Below are positions 38,282 to 47,960 of a stretch of 64,000 nt of DNA, piece by piece. This DNA is from Pseudomonas mandelii (lineage in GTDB: Bacteria; Pseudomonadota; Gammaproteobacteria; Pseudomonadales; Pseudomonadaceae), in NCBI RefSeq assembly GCF_006438925.1, contig NZ_RCZA01000001.1:124001-188000 (forward strand). Reading direction: 5' to 3'. The stretch's first letter is position 1, and each line of letters opens with the position of its first letter. The notes beneath the pieces were generated by a model. That model searched no databases. It had not been told where the DNA came from and saw only the letters and a list, made by a program, of their open reading frames with translations. The position numbers were made by a program, and so were the translations under genes.

Positions 38282-39658
38282 TCAGCACTCAACCGCGCTA
38301 ACCGCCAACCCACCGCGCGATGTCTCTTTATATTTGTCATGCATGTCCGCGCCGGTATCACGCATGGTGCGGATCACCCGATCCAGCGAGATAAAGTGCT
38401 GACCGTCGCCACGCAGCGCCATCTGCGCTGCGTTGATGGCTTTCACCGCGGCAATCGCATTGCGCTCGATGCAGGGTACTTGCACCAGCCCGCCCACCGG
38501 GTCGCAGGTCAGACCGAGGTTGTGTTCCAGGCCGATTTCCGCCGCGTTACACAGTTGCTCCGGTGTCGCACCCAGAATCTCAGCCAGCCCGGCCGCTGCC
38601 ATGGCGCAGGCCGAACCGACTTCGCCCTGGCAGCCGACTTCGGCACCGGAAATCGAAGCGTTCTTCTTGCACAGAATCCCGACCGCTGCCGCACTGAGGA
38701 AATAGTCGACCACGTTGGCGTCGGTCACCACCTCGCTGAATTTCATAAAGTAGTGCAGCACCGCCGGAATGATCCCCGCCGCGCCATTGGTCGGTGCAGT
38801 CACCATGCGCCCGCCAGCGGCGTTTTCCTCGTTGACCGCCAGGGCGAACAGGTTGACCCACTCCATGGCGCTCAAGGTCGAGCCGATCACGTTGGGCTTG
38901 TTCAGTTCTTGCAGGCTGCGATGCAACCTGGCCGCGCGACGGCGCACATTCAGGCCGCCGGGCAAGATACCTTCGTGCTTGAGGCCTTGTTCGACGCAAT
39001 CCTGCATGGCGCGCCAGAGTGTCATCAGGCCAGCGCGGATTTCCTCTTCGCTGCGCCAGACCTTCTCGTTGGCCATCATCAATTCGGCGACGCGCAGGTT
39101 GTGCTTCTGGCAAAGGCTCAGCAGCTCGACGGCGCTGGAGAAATCGTACGGCAGCACGGTGCGGTCCAGATCGACCACGCCGCTTGAGGCCTGTGCCTCA
39201 TCAACGACAAAACCGCCGCCGATGGAATAGTAGGTGTCGCGATGCAGCTCGCCGTCATCACCTTCGACGATCAGCGTCATGGCGTTAGGGTGGAACGGCA
39301 GGTTTTCGTCGATCAGGCGCATGTCCCGGGCCCAGATGAACGGGACCGACAAACGACCGTCGAGCAACAGCGTGTGGGTTTCGCGCAGGGTTTCGATGCG
39401 CAGGCCAATTTGCGACGGATCGATCGCGTCCGGCCACTCGCCCATCAGGCCCATGATCACTGCGTTGTCGCTGCCGTGACCGATGCCGGTGGCCGATAAC
39501 GAACCATAAAGCTGAACTTCGACGCGCCTTACTTGTTCCAAAAGACCCTGCTCACGCAAACCTTGCACGAACAACGCGGCGGCCCGCATGGGTCCCACGG
39601 TGTGCGAACTGGAAGGGCCGATGCCGATTTTGAACAGGTCGAAAACACTGATAGCCAT
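38282..39658 (-). CDS. sdaB: L-serine ammonia-lyase (iron-sulfur type)
   Basis: 458-aa single-chain serine dehydratase with alpha and beta domains fused. FKIGIGPSSSHTVGPM is the diagnostic start. Cysteines in VGCQGEVGSACAMA and LTCDPVGG are the 4Fe-4S ligands. Converts serine to pyruvate and ammonia, the last step of betaine-derived glycine use after GlyA. AGGAGT nine bases before the ATG at 39658 decides the start against an upstream ATG. Next to gbdR as in P. aeruginosa, where it is a GbdR target. Confidence 0.95.
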   Translation of the reverse strand: MAISVFDLFKIGIGPSSSHTVGPMRAAALFVQGLREQGLLEQVRRVEVQLYGSLSATGIGHGSDNAVIMGLMGEWPDAIDPSQIGLRIETLRETHTLLLDGRLSVPFIWARDMRLIDENLPFHPNAMTLIVEGDDGELHRDTYYSIGGGFVVDEAQASSGVVDLDRTVLPYDFSSAVELLSLCQKHNLRVAELMMANEKVWRSEEEIRAGLMTLWRAMQDCVEQGLKHEGILPGGLNVRRRAARLHRSLQELNKPNVIGSTLSAMEWVNLFALAVNEENAAGGRMVTAPTNGAAGIIPAVLHYFMKFSEVVTDANVVDYFLSAAAVGILCKKNASISGAEVGCQGEVGSACAMAAAGLAEILGATPEQLCNAAEIGLEHNLGLTCDPVGGLVQVPCIERNAIAAVKAINAAQMALRGDGQHFISLDRVIRTMRDTGADMHDKYKETSRGGLAVSAVEC

Positions 39659-40093
39659 TACTGCCGAACTCCTGGATGTGCCAACTCCAGACGCAAAAGC
39701 GCCCAGTGACGGAGCTGCTACGCTCAAGCTGCAATCCGCCGAGATGGCCGCATCATCAGGCTTTTGTCATGTCGTTCGACGTCTCACACCGACGCACTCA
39801 TGCCCACCAACGCCGCGAGGCTTTGACGCTGCGTTTTCGCCGTTTTTTTGCGGATCAGAGGGGCAAAGGGGGCTGAAAAAAGCTGTAAACGACGTCACCG
39901 ACACTGGATGCGACCATCCCTGTACTGGTTACGACGCACCCTGTAGGCGTCAGATTTTCACTGGTACATGATCGTATCGACTCGATTGCAAGGCGCCGTG
40001 GTAGAGATGTCTCCAAAACGCCATCCAACCGCAACCTATAAGTGCGGTGGTCCAGTCGGAACACTGCCAAAAAAAACACCAAGGAGTCCATCC
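39659..40093. promoter_or_regulatory. sdaB-cbcX divergent control region, candidate GbdR site
   Basis: 435 bp of promoter DNA. At 39909-39935 lies TGCGAC ... TACGAC with 21-bp spacing, like the pair upstream of gbcA. No small gene or RNA is apparent otherwise; a pyrimidine/T-rich GCCGTTTTTTTGCGG near 39840 is unexplained. Confidence 0.35.
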
Positions 40094-41041
40094 ATGAAAG
40101 GTTCCCCGTCGTTGTTGTTGGCCGCCATGCTGAGTCTGCCGTTTCTGGCTCAAGCCGCAGAACCGGCTCAGTGCAACACCGTAAACTTCTCCGATGTCGG
40201 CTGGACCGATATCACCGCAACAACCGCCACCACCAGCGTCGTCCTCCAGGCACTGGGCTACAAGACCAAAACCACGATGATTTCCGTGCCGGTGACCTAC
40301 AAGTCCCTGGCCGACGGCAAGAACATGGACGTATTCCTCGGTAACTGGATGCCGACCATGGAAAACGACATCAAGGCTTATCGCGATGCCGGCACCGTGG
40401 ACGTCGTACGCACCAACCTCACCGGCGCCAAGTACACCCTCGCCGTACCTCAGGCGCTGTACGACAAAGGTCTTCACGACTTCTCTGATATTCCGAAATT
40501 CAAGAAGGAACTCGACGCCAAGATCTACGGCATCGAGCCGGGTAACGATGGCAACCGTCTGATTCAGAGTATGATCGACAAGAACGCCTTCGGCTTGAAA
40601 GACGCCGGATTCAAGATCGTCGAGTCCAGCGAAGCAGGCATGTTGTCGCAAGTCGACCGCGCCCAGAAACGCGACACCGCCGTGGTGTTCCTCGGCTGGG
40701 CGCCGCACCCGATGAACAAGCGCTTCAAGATCCAATATCTCACCGGTGGTGACGATTTCTTCGGCCCGGACTTCGGTGCCGCCACCGTGGCGACCAACAC
40801 CCGCAAGGGCTATGTCCAGGAATGCAGCAACGTCGGTCAGTTGCTGAAAAACCTGGAGTTCACCGTCGACATGGAAAGCTCGCTGATGGGCAACATCCTG
40901 GACGACAAGATGAAGCCTGACGCGGCCGCCAAGGCCTGGCTGAAAAAGAATCCACAGGTCCTCGATACCTGGCTCGCTGGCGTGACCACCATTGACGGTA
41001 AACCAGGCCTGGAGGCCGTGAAAGCCAAGCTCGCGCAGTAA
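40094..41041 (+). CDS. cbcX: Choline-binding periplasmic protein
   Basis: 315 aa. The signal peptide ends at AQA-AEP. OpuAC-like with FLGNWMP, YGIEPGNDGN and [10 protein letters not shown] segments supplying the aromatic box for trimethylammonium groups. AAGGAG precedes the ATG at 40094; earlier in-frame ATGs lie in the promoter. First gene of cbcXWV, followed by permease and ATPase. Confidence 0.95.
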   Translation: MKGSPSLLLAAMLSLPFLAQAAEPAQCNTVNFSDVGWTDITATTATTSVVLQALGYKTKTTMISVPVTYKSLADGKNMDVFLGNWMPTMENDIKAYRDAGTVDVVRTNLTGAKYTLAVPQALYDKGLHDFSDIPKFKKELDAKIYGIEPGNDGNRLIQSMIDKNAFGLKDAGFKIVESSEAGMLSQVDRAQKRDTAVVFLGWAPHPMNKRFKIQYLTGGDDFFGPDFGAATVATNTRKGYVQECSNVGQLLKNLEFTVDMESSLMGNILDDKMKPDAAAKAWLKKNPQVLDTWLAGVTTIDGKPGLEAVKAKLAQ

Positions 41042-41107
41042 TCGCTTACGCCGGGCGAGTTCGCTCGCCCGGGCTGTTTATTTCCTTGCATGCGGACGTT
41101 CACTACC

Positions 41108-41953
41108 ATGCTGATTGATCAGAAAATCCCTTTAGGCCAGTACATCGCGGGCTTCGTTGAATGGTTGACGCAACATGGCGCCAGCACCTTCGACGCAATC
41201 GCCGTGTCACTGGAAACGATGATCCACGGCGTGACTTTTGCGCTGACCTGGTTCAACCCGCTGGCATTGATCGGCCTCATCGCGCTACTGGCACACTTTA
41301 TTCAACGAAAATGGGGCTTGACCGTTTTTGTCATCGCCTCCTTCCTGCTGATCCTCAATCTGGGGTACTGGCAGGAAACCATGGAAACCCTTGCCCAGGT
41401 GTTGTTCGCCACCCTGGTCTGCGTGGTCATCGGCGTGCCGCTGGGCATTGTCGCCGCGCATAAACCGATGTTTTACACACTGATGCGTCCGGTGCTCGAT
41501 CTGATGCAGACCGTACCGACCTTCGTGTACCTCATTCCTACCCTGACCCTCTTCGGTCTGGGTGTGGTCCCGGGTCTGATTTCTACGGTGGTGTTCGCGA
41601 TTGCCGCACCTATCCGCCTGACTTACCTGGGTATTCGCGATGTTCCCGCAGAATTGATGGACGCCGGCAAAGCCTTTGGCTGCTCGCGCCGTCAGCTGCT
41701 CGCGCGCATCGAACTGCCCTACGCCATGCCAAGCATCGCGGCCGGTATCACCCAGTGCATCATGCTGTCGCTGTCGATGGTGGTGATCGCGGCACTGGTA
41801 GGCGCCGACGGCCTGGGCAAACCCGTGGTCAACGCACTGAACACTGCTGATATCGCCCTGGGCTTCGAAGCGGGCCTGGCGATCGTACTGCTGGCGATCA
41901 TGCTCGACCGTATCTGCAAACAACCCGAAGCCAAAGTAGGGGGTGACGCATGA
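41108..41953 (+). CDS. cbcW: Choline ABC transporter permease
   Basis: 281 aa with about six membrane helices and the BPD-transport EAA loop (DAGKAFGCSRRQLLARIELPYAMP). ProW/OpuAB type. An ATG six codons earlier (41090) exists; the family start MLIDQK favours 41108. The end overlaps cbcV by 4 bp, giving coupling with the ATPase. Also likely serves CaiX. Confidence 0.93.
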   Translation: MLIDQKIPLGQYIAGFVEWLTQHGASTFDAIAVSLETMIHGVTFALTWFNPLALIGLIALLAHFIQRKWGLTVFVIASFLLILNLGYWQETMETLAQVLFATLVCVVIGVPLGIVAAHKPMFYTLMRPVLDLMQTVPTFVYLIPTLTLFGLGVVPGLISTVVFAIAAPIRLTYLGIRDVPAELMDAGKAFGCSRRQLLARIELPYAMPSIAAGITQCIMLSLSMVVIAALVGADGLGKPVVNALNTADIALGFEAGLAIVLLAIMLDRICKQPEAKVGGDA

Positions 41954-43128
41954 GCATTATTCGCTTCGAAGACGTCGACGTAATCTTCTCCAAAGACCCG
42001 CGCGAGGCCTTGAAACTCCTCGACCAGGGCATGACCCGCGACCAGATCCTGAAAAAGACCGGGCAGATTGTTGGCGTTGAAAAGGCCAGCCTGGACGTCG
42101 AAAAAGGTGAAATCTGTGTACTGATGGGCCTGTCCGGCTCCGGCAAGTCCAGCTTGCTGCGCTGCATCAACGGCCTCAACACCGTCAGCCGCGGCAAGTT
42201 GTTCGTCGAGCACGAAGGCAAGCAAATCGACATCGCTTCCTGCACCCCGGCGGAACTGAAAATGATGCGCACCAAGCGCATTGCGATGGTGTTCCAGAAG
42301 TTCGCCCTGATGCCTTGGCTGACCGTTCGCGAGAACATCAGCTTCGGTCTGGAAATGCAGGGTCGTCCGGAGAAGGAACGGAGAAAACTGGTCGATGAAA
42401 AACTTGAGCTGGTGGGCCTGACCCAGTGGCGCAACAAGAAGCCGGACGAGCTCTCCGGTGGTATGCAGCAACGTGTGGGCCTGGCCCGCGCGCTGGCGAT
42501 GGATGCCGACATTCTGCTGATGGACGAACCGTTCTCGGCCCTTGACCCGCTGATCCGCCAAGGCCTGCAAGACGAACTGCTGGAGCTGCAAAGCAAGCTG
42601 AACAAAACCATCGTGTTCGTGAGCCACGACCTCGATGAAGCCCTGAAGCTCGGCAGCCGTATTGCGATCATGAAAGACGGTCGCATTGTTCAGTACAGCG
42701 TGCCAGAAGAGATCGTGTTGAACCCTGCGGACGATTACGTGCGGACCTTCGTGGCCCACACCAATCCGCTGAACGTACTGTGCGGTCGCAGCCTGATGCG
42801 CACCCTCGACAACTGCAAACGCATCAACGGTTCGGTATGCCTGGATCCGGGCGGCGATTCGTGGCTGGACCTGGCGGAAGGCAACACCATCAAGGGCGCT
42901 CGCCAGAACGGCGCGAGCCTGGATCTGCAGAACTGGGTGCCGGGTCAAGCGGTTGAAGGGTTGGGTCGTCGGCCAACGGTCGTGGATTCGAACATCGGCA
43001 TGCGCGAAGCGCTGCAGATTCGTTATCAGACGGGTAATAAGCTGGTGCTGCACGACAACAACAAGGTGGTCGGGATTCTCGGTGACAGTGAGCTGTATCA
43101 CGCACTGCTCGGCAAGAACCTGGGTTAA
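41950..43128 (+). CDS. cbcV: Choline ABC transporter ATP-binding protein
   Basis: 392 aa of the ProV/OpuAA family. Walker A GLSGSGKSS, signature LSGGMQQRVGLARAL, Walker B ILLMDEPFSALD and the H-loop SHDLDEA are intact. The C-terminal 110 residues form CBS-type domains that sense ionic strength or nucleotides in relatives. Overlaps cbcW by 4 bp. Confidence 0.95.
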   Translation: MSIIRFEDVDVIFSKDPREALKLLDQGMTRDQILKKTGQIVGVEKASLDVEKGEICVLMGLSGSGKSSLLRCINGLNTVSRGKLFVEHEGKQIDIASCTPAELKMMRTKRIAMVFQKFALMPWLTVRENISFGLEMQGRPEKERRKLVDEKLELVGLTQWRNKKPDELSGGMQQRVGLARALAMDADILLMDEPFSALDPLIRQGLQDELLELQSKLNKTIVFVSHDLDEALKLGSRIAIMKDGRIVQYSVPEEIVLNPADDYVRTFVAHTNPLNVLCGRSLMRTLDNCKRINGSVCLDPGGDSWLDLAEGNTIKGARQNGASLDLQNWVPGQAVEGLGRRPTVVDSNIGMREALQIRYQTGNKLVLHDNNKVVGILGDSELYHALLGKNLG

Positions 43129-43140
43129 AGCAATACACAC

Positions 43141-43171
43141 AAAAACGCCGCGAGAGGATCGCGGCGTTTTT
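43141..43171. terminator. Bidirectional intrinsic terminator
   Basis: Perfect 13-bp arms AAAAACGCCGCGA / TCGCGGCGTTTTT with a 5-nt loop between the convergent ends of cbcV and betT. Works on both strands. Confidence 0.9.
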
Positions 43172-43180
43172 GTTTGAAGA

Positions 43181-43262
43181 AGATCAAAAGATCGCAGCCT
43201 TCGGCAGCTCCTACAGGGGAACGCGATCGGCGTAGGAGCTGCCGAAGGCTGCGATCTTTTGA
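43181..43262. repeat. REPIN (type B, outward)
   Basis: Reversed-order type-B pair with a short centre, between cbcV and betT. Confidence 0.85.
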
Positions 43263-43303
43263 GGTGCGACGCGGTGCATCTGATGCACCACATCCTTCAA
43301 CAT

Positions 43304-45310
43304 TTAGCTATAGACACGGCCAAGGAGCTGCCGATGGCTTTCAAACTGATCAAGCACGTCACGGGTGATCTGATCCTGAGTGAAGCCCATCAAGTCGTAG
43401 TCCTGGCTGCCGTTGTGCAGGTACACCTCGGCGCGGTAGTAACGCGCGCGGGGCTCATCAGCACTTTCAGCCGAAACCATGTCGCTCGCCGCTGCCAGAT
43501 AGCCGTCCAGGCTTACTTCGTAGACAAAAGGGTTGCCCTCTTCCATCTCGATCCGCAGGCCCATGCAACGCTTCGACTTGCCCAACAGCGTCTGCACATC
43601 CAGACCCTGAGCACGCAATTGCACCGCCGCATCTTCCAGCGCCGGGCTGACTTGCTTGTCCATGAAACGCTGAACAATCGACTGATTCGGCTGCAAGTCC
43701 AGCTGAGTCAAACGCTCGCTGAAACCACGACGACCGCGGGCTGCGAGCTCCGCTTGCTCCTGTTCGATCTGCACGTCCTGGCGCATCGCCTTGTGCAGGC
43801 CAAACATGAAGAACACCAGCACCACCGAGAACGGCAGACCGGCCAGCACCACCATGGTTTGCATGGCTTCGAAGTTACCGGCGAACAGCAGGCCGATGGT
43901 CACCAGCGTGATCACCGCCGACCAGAAGATCCGCAGCCAGTGCGGGGCGTCTTCGTCGACGTTGCCGCCCTTGCACGAAAGGTTCGCCATCATCACCGCG
44001 CCGGAATCCGCCGGGGTCAGGAACAGCACGAAACCGACAAAGATCGACACGCCGATCACAATCTTCGACGCCGGGTAATGCTCAAGCAACTGGTAGATCG
44101 CCATGGACGGCTGTTCCAGCGCCGTCTTGCCGAGCTCCACCGCCCCATGGTTCATCACCAGGTCCAGGGCCGAGTTACCGAAGATCGACAACCATGCCAG
44201 GGTGAAACCCAGCGGGATCAGCAGCACGCCGGCCACCAGTTCACGCACCGTGCGACCACGGGAAATACGCGCGATGAACATACCCACGAATGGGGCCCAG
44301 GAAATCCACCAGGCCCAGTAGAACAGGGTCCACAGGCCCAACCAGCGGTCAGACTTCTCACTGTCGCCTTCGTACACATAGAGGTCGAAGGTCTTCAGCA
44401 CCACGCCGTTCAGGTAGTCGCCGATGTTTTGCACGAAGCCGTTGAGCAGGTGCAGGGTCGGGCCGAACAGCAGCACGAAAATCAGCAGGCCGCTGAACAG
44501 CACGATGTTCAGGTTGGACAGACGGCGAATACCGTTTTCCACGCCGGATACAGCCGCGATGGTCGCCACGGTGCTCATCACGATGATCACGATCAGCAGG
44601 TTGGTGTTGCTGTGTTCCATGCCGAACAGGTTTTCAAGCCCCGACGACACTTGCAGCGAACCAATCCCCAGGTTCGTCACCAGACCCAGCAGGGTCACGA
44701 ACATGCCGAAACCATCCACCGCATGACCGGCGGCGCCTTTGACCCAACGCTCGCCCACCAGCGGATACAGCGCCGAACGCAATGCCAGCGGCTGGTTATG
44801 ACGGTAAGCAAAGTAAGCAACGGCCAGGCCGACCAATGCGTAGATCGCCCAGCCGTGCAGGCCCCAGTGCAGGAACGTCAACTGAACGGCCTGACGTGCA
44901 GCCATGTTGCTGGCAGCCACGCCTTCCGGCGGATTGAAGTAGTGGTCCAGAGGCTCGGAAGCACCGAAGTACAGCAGCGAGATGCCGATCCCCGACGAGA
45001 ACAGCATGCCCGCCCAGGCGCCGTAGCTGAAGTCCGGGGTGTCGTCCTTGCTGCCCAGTTTGAGCTTGCCGTAGGACGAAAACGCCAGGCCGACCACGAA
45101 AACCAGGTAAGCGGCGATCACCACCATGTAGTACCAGCCGAAGCTGCGGGACAACCAGGCCTGGGCAATACCAAGCAATCTGCCGGCCTCTTGCGGGGCG
45201 ATGATCAGAATGGCGGTCAACAACAGGATCAACGCGGTAGAGGTGTAGAACACCCAACCGTTGACCGTCACCTTCTCGGGTGGGGTCTTTATAAGAGAGG
45301 CAGAACTCAT
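43304..45310 (-). CDS. betT: High-affinity choline transporter, BCCT family
   Basis: 668 aa. Twelve hydrophobic segments; the BCCT core signature with tryptophan-rich stretch (FYWAWWISWAPFVGMFIARISRGRTVRE) is clear. A C-terminal cytoplasmic domain of about 160 residues, as in osmoregulated BetT, follows the last helix. Sodium- or proton-driven choline import. The ATG at 45310 has GGAG 10 nt upstream; one at 45346 is less likely. Divergent from betIBA across the BetI operator. Confidence 0.94.
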   Translation of the reverse strand: MSSASLIKTPPEKVTVNGWVFYTSTALILLLTAILIIAPQEAGRLLGIAQAWLSRSFGWYYMVVIAAYLVFVVGLAFSSYGKLKLGSKDDTPDFSYGAWAGMLFSSGIGISLLYFGASEPLDHYFNPPEGVAASNMAARQAVQLTFLHWGLHGWAIYALVGLAVAYFAYRHNQPLALRSALYPLVGERWVKGAAGHAVDGFGMFVTLLGLVTNLGIGSLQVSSGLENLFGMEHSNTNLLIVIIVMSTVATIAAVSGVENGIRRLSNLNIVLFSGLLIFVLLFGPTLHLLNGFVQNIGDYLNGVVLKTFDLYVYEGDSEKSDRWLGLWTLFYWAWWISWAPFVGMFIARISRGRTVRELVAGVLLIPLGFTLAWLSIFGNSALDLVMNHGAVELGKTALEQPSMAIYQLLEHYPASKIVIGVSIFVGFVLFLTPADSGAVMMANLSCKGGNVDEDAPHWLRIFWSAVITLVTIGLLFAGNFEAMQTMVVLAGLPFSVVLVFFMFGLHKAMRQDVQIEQEQAELAARGRRGFSERLTQLDLQPNQSIVQRFMDKQVSPALEDAAVQLRAQGLDVQTLLGKSKRCMGLRIEMEEGNPFVYEVSLDGYLAAASDMVSAESADEPRARYYRAEVYLHNGSQDYDLMGFTQDQITRDVLDQFESHRQLLGRVYS

Positions 45311-45542
45311 GGCACAGATGCTCCAGGCAGTGCGAGAGAAGAACACAAGGCAACGCGTTACCCGACCAATCGGTTAGTTGGCAGCCGACCAGCGGGTGAT
45401 ATAAAGACAGCCCGAAAAAAGCCCGAAGCCCATGAGCGCCAGTGCGCGTGGGTTTCGAGCGTTTTCGGATGTCGTTTTTCCGCCAACTACATGTAGGAAA
45501 AACCTGTAGGCAGCGACGAATTGTCGCAGATCTTATTCTTTG

Positions 45543-45562
45543 TTGATTGAACGTTCAATCAA
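45543..45562. promoter_or_regulatory. BetI operator
   Basis: Perfect 20-bp palindrome TTGATTGAACGTTCAATCAA about 70 bp upstream of betI in the betT-betI divergent region. Size and place match the site where the TetR-type repressor BetI binds to repress betT and betIBA when choline is absent. Confidence 0.85.
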
Positions 45563-45632
45563 AACAAAATAGACTGGCCTTCAATCCGATAGACGTTTTA
45601 CGTCCGCCGGAAGGCCTAAGGAGATGTGCAAG

Positions 45633-46226
45633 ATGCCCAAGGTCGGTATGCAACCCATCCGCCGCCAGCAGTTGATCGAAGCCACATTGCAGGCGGTAGA
45701 TCAGGTCGGAATGGGGGACGCCAGCATTGCGCTGATCGCCCGTTTGGCCGGTGTCTCGAATGGCATCATCAGTCACTATTTTCAGGACAAGAACGGCCTG
45801 ATCGCTGCCACGGCGCAGTATCTGATGAGCGTCCTCAGCGAGAACGTCACCGCGCGCCGTCAGGCGCTGGAGGACAGCAGCCCGCGGGCGCACCTCCAGG
45901 TGATTATCGAAGGCAACTTCGACGCCAGCCAGGTCAATGGCCCGGCAATGAAAACCTGGCTGGCCTTCTGGGCCACCAGCATGCACCACCCGTCTTTGCA
46001 CAGGTTGCAGCGGATCAACGATCACCGTCTGTATTCCAACCTGTGCTGCCAGTTCCGCCGTGTATTGCCGCTTGATCAAGCGCGCAGTGCAGCCCGAGGC
46101 CTGGCAGCCCTCATTGACGGTTTGTGGTTGCGCGGCGCGCTGTCGGGAGATGCTTTCGACACCGAGCAGGCGCACCAGATCGCTTACGAATACATGGATT
46201 TACAACTGGCCAAGCAGGTGAGTTAG
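45633..46226 (+). CDS. betI: Choline-responsive repressor
   Basis: 197-aa TetR-family repressor. Helix-turn-helix at about residues 31-50 ([19 protein letters not shown]), conserved BetI ligand domain with [18 protein letters not shown] lies 9 nt before the ATG at 45633 and abuts the ATG at 45624, so 45633 is the start. Represses betT and betIBA; relieved by choline. Confidence 0.95.
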   Translation: MPKVGMQPIRRQQLIEATLQAVDQVGMGDASIALIARLAGVSNGIISHYFQDKNGLIAATAQYLMSVLSENVTARRQALEDSSPRAHLQVIIEGNFDASQVNGPAMKTWLAFWATSMHHPSLHRLQRINDHRLYSNLCCQFRRVLPLDQARSAARGLAALIDGLWLRGALSGDAFDTEQAHQIAYEYMDLQLAKQVS

Positions 46227-46333
46227 AGCACACAGAACCGCTCAGCACCTGAACCGCCACTGACCAGCGTTGCCCAAGCTATAAGGCACGCCCAGTGGTC
46301 AACGCCAACCACTTATGCACTTGCGAGGACACT

Positions 46334-47806
46334 ATGGCCCGTTTCGAACTGCAAAAACTTTACATCGATGGCGGTTACTCCGACGCCAGCAGCGACGCCA
46401 CTTTCGAAGCCATCAACCCGGCTAACGGTGAAGTCCTCGCAAACGTACAGCGTGCGGCCAAGGAAGACGTTGAGCGCGCCGTCGTCAGTGCCGAAAAGGG
46501 CCAGAAAATCTGGGCTGCGATGACCGCCATGGAGCGTTCGCGCATCCTGCGTCGTGCCGTCGACATCCTGCGCGAGCGCAACGATGAACTGGCCGCCCTG
46601 GAAACCCTGGACACCGGTAAGTCGTTCTCCGAAACCAAGTACGTCGACATCGTCACCGGCGCTGACGTGCTGGAGTACTACGCTGGTCTGGTTCCGGCTA
46701 TCGAAGGCGAGCAAATCCCGCTGCGCACCACTTCGTTCGTCTACACCCGTCGCGAGCCGCTGGGCGTCGTGGCCGGTATCGGCGCGTGGAACTACCCGAT
46801 CCAGATCGCCCTGTGGAAATCCGCCCCTGCCCTGGCAGCCGGTAACGCGATGATCTTCAAGCCAAGCGAAGTCACTTCCCTGACCACGCTGAAACTGGCC
46901 GAGATCTACACCGAAGCCGGCGTTCCGGCTGGCGTGTTCAACGTACTGACCGGCAGCGGCCGTGAAGTCGGCACCTGGTTGACCGAGCACCCACGCATCG
47001 AAAAGATCTCCTTCACCGGCGGCACCGACACCGGCAAGAAGGTCATGGCCAGCGCTTCCGCCTCGTCGCTGAAAGACGTGACCATGGAACTGGGCGGCAA
47101 ATCCCCGCTGATCATCTTCGACGACGCCGACCTCGATCGCGCCGCCGACACCGCCATGATGGCCAACTTCTACAGCTCCGGTCAGGTCTGCACCAACGGC
47201 ACTCGCGTGTTCGTGCCGAGCCACCTGAAGGCCGCGTTCGAAGCCAAGATCGTTGAACGCGTTGCGCGCATCCGCGTCGGCAACCCGGAAGACGAGAACA
47301 CCAACTTCGGCCCGCTGGTCAGCTTCGCCCACATGGAAAGCGTGCTGGGTTACATCGCCAAAGGTAAGGAAGAAGGCGCTCGCGTCCTGTGCGGCGGAAG
47401 CCGTCTGACCGAAGGCGAATTCGCCAAAGGCGCGTTCGTGGCACCGACCGTGTTCACCGACTGCACCGACGAGATGACCATCGTTCGCGAAGAAATCTTC
47501 GGCCCGGTGATGAGCATCCTGACCTACGAAACCGAAGAAGAAGTGATCCGTCGTGCCAACGACACCGACTTCGGCCTGGCCGCTGGCGTTGTCACCAAAG
47601 ACCTGAACCGCGCTCACCGCGTGATTCATCAACTGGAAGCCGGTATCTGCTGGATCAACGCCTGGGGCGAATCCGACGCCAAGATGCCGGTTGGCGGCTA
47701 CAAGCAGTCGGGCGTGGGTCGTGAGAACGGCATCAGCTCGCTGAACAACTTCACACGCATCAAATCGGTACAGGTCGAACTGGGCGATTACGCCTCGGTT
47801 TTCTAA
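46334..47806 (+). CDS. betB: Betaine aldehyde dehydrogenase
   Basis: 490 aa. Catalytic C286 (GQVCTNGT) and general base E252 (MELGGKSP), the [10 protein letters not shown] coenzyme motif, and family start [10 protein letters not shown]. Oxidises betaine aldehyde to glycine betaine with NAD(P). AGGA precedes the ATG at 46334. Second gene of betIBA. Confidence 0.96.
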   Translation: MARFELQKLYIDGGYSDASSDATFEAINPANGEVLANVQRAAKEDVERAVVSAEKGQKIWAAMTAMERSRILRRAVDILRERNDELAALETLDTGKSFSETKYVDIVTGADVLEYYAGLVPAIEGEQIPLRTTSFVYTRREPLGVVAGIGAWNYPIQIALWKSAPALAAGNAMIFKPSEVTSLTTLKLAEIYTEAGVPAGVFNVLTGSGREVGTWLTEHPRIEKISFTGGTDTGKKVMASASASSLKDVTMELGGKSPLIIFDDADLDRAADTAMMANFYSSGQVCTNGTRVFVPSHLKAAFEAKIVERVARIRVGNPEDENTNFGPLVSFAHMESVLGYIAKGKEEGARVLCGGSRLTEGEFAKGAFVAPTVFTDCTDEMTIVREEIFGPVMSILTYETEEEVIRRANDTDFGLAAGVVTKDLNRAHRVIHQLEAGICWINAWGESDAKMPVGGYKQSGVGRENGISSLNNFTRIKSVQVELGDYASVF

Positions 47807-47822
47807 GCCCCGGCTGAAAACC

Positions 47823-47931
47823 CTGTAGCAGCTGCCGAGGTACGAGGCTGCGTTGCGTGTCCGCAGGACCGCCCTCAGAGGGTCGCTGCGCGACCCAACG
47901 CAGCCTCGTGCCTCGGCAGCTGCTACAGGCG
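47823..47931. repeat. Inverted repeat (type C) between betB and betA
   Basis: Arms CTGTAGCAGCTGCCGAGG and ACGAGGCTGCGTTGCG mirrored at the right end, total about 107 bp. Distinct from the type A and B REPs; another variant is at 52733. Inside the bet operon. Confidence 0.8.
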
Positions 47932-47960
47932 ACCTGACCAACTTCAAGAGGGTGCATTCA

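Noticed and set aside
43259..45496. 745-codon open frame opposite betT
   Set aside because: Histidine- and glutamine-rich composition typical of antisense to a membrane protein; betT is certain.
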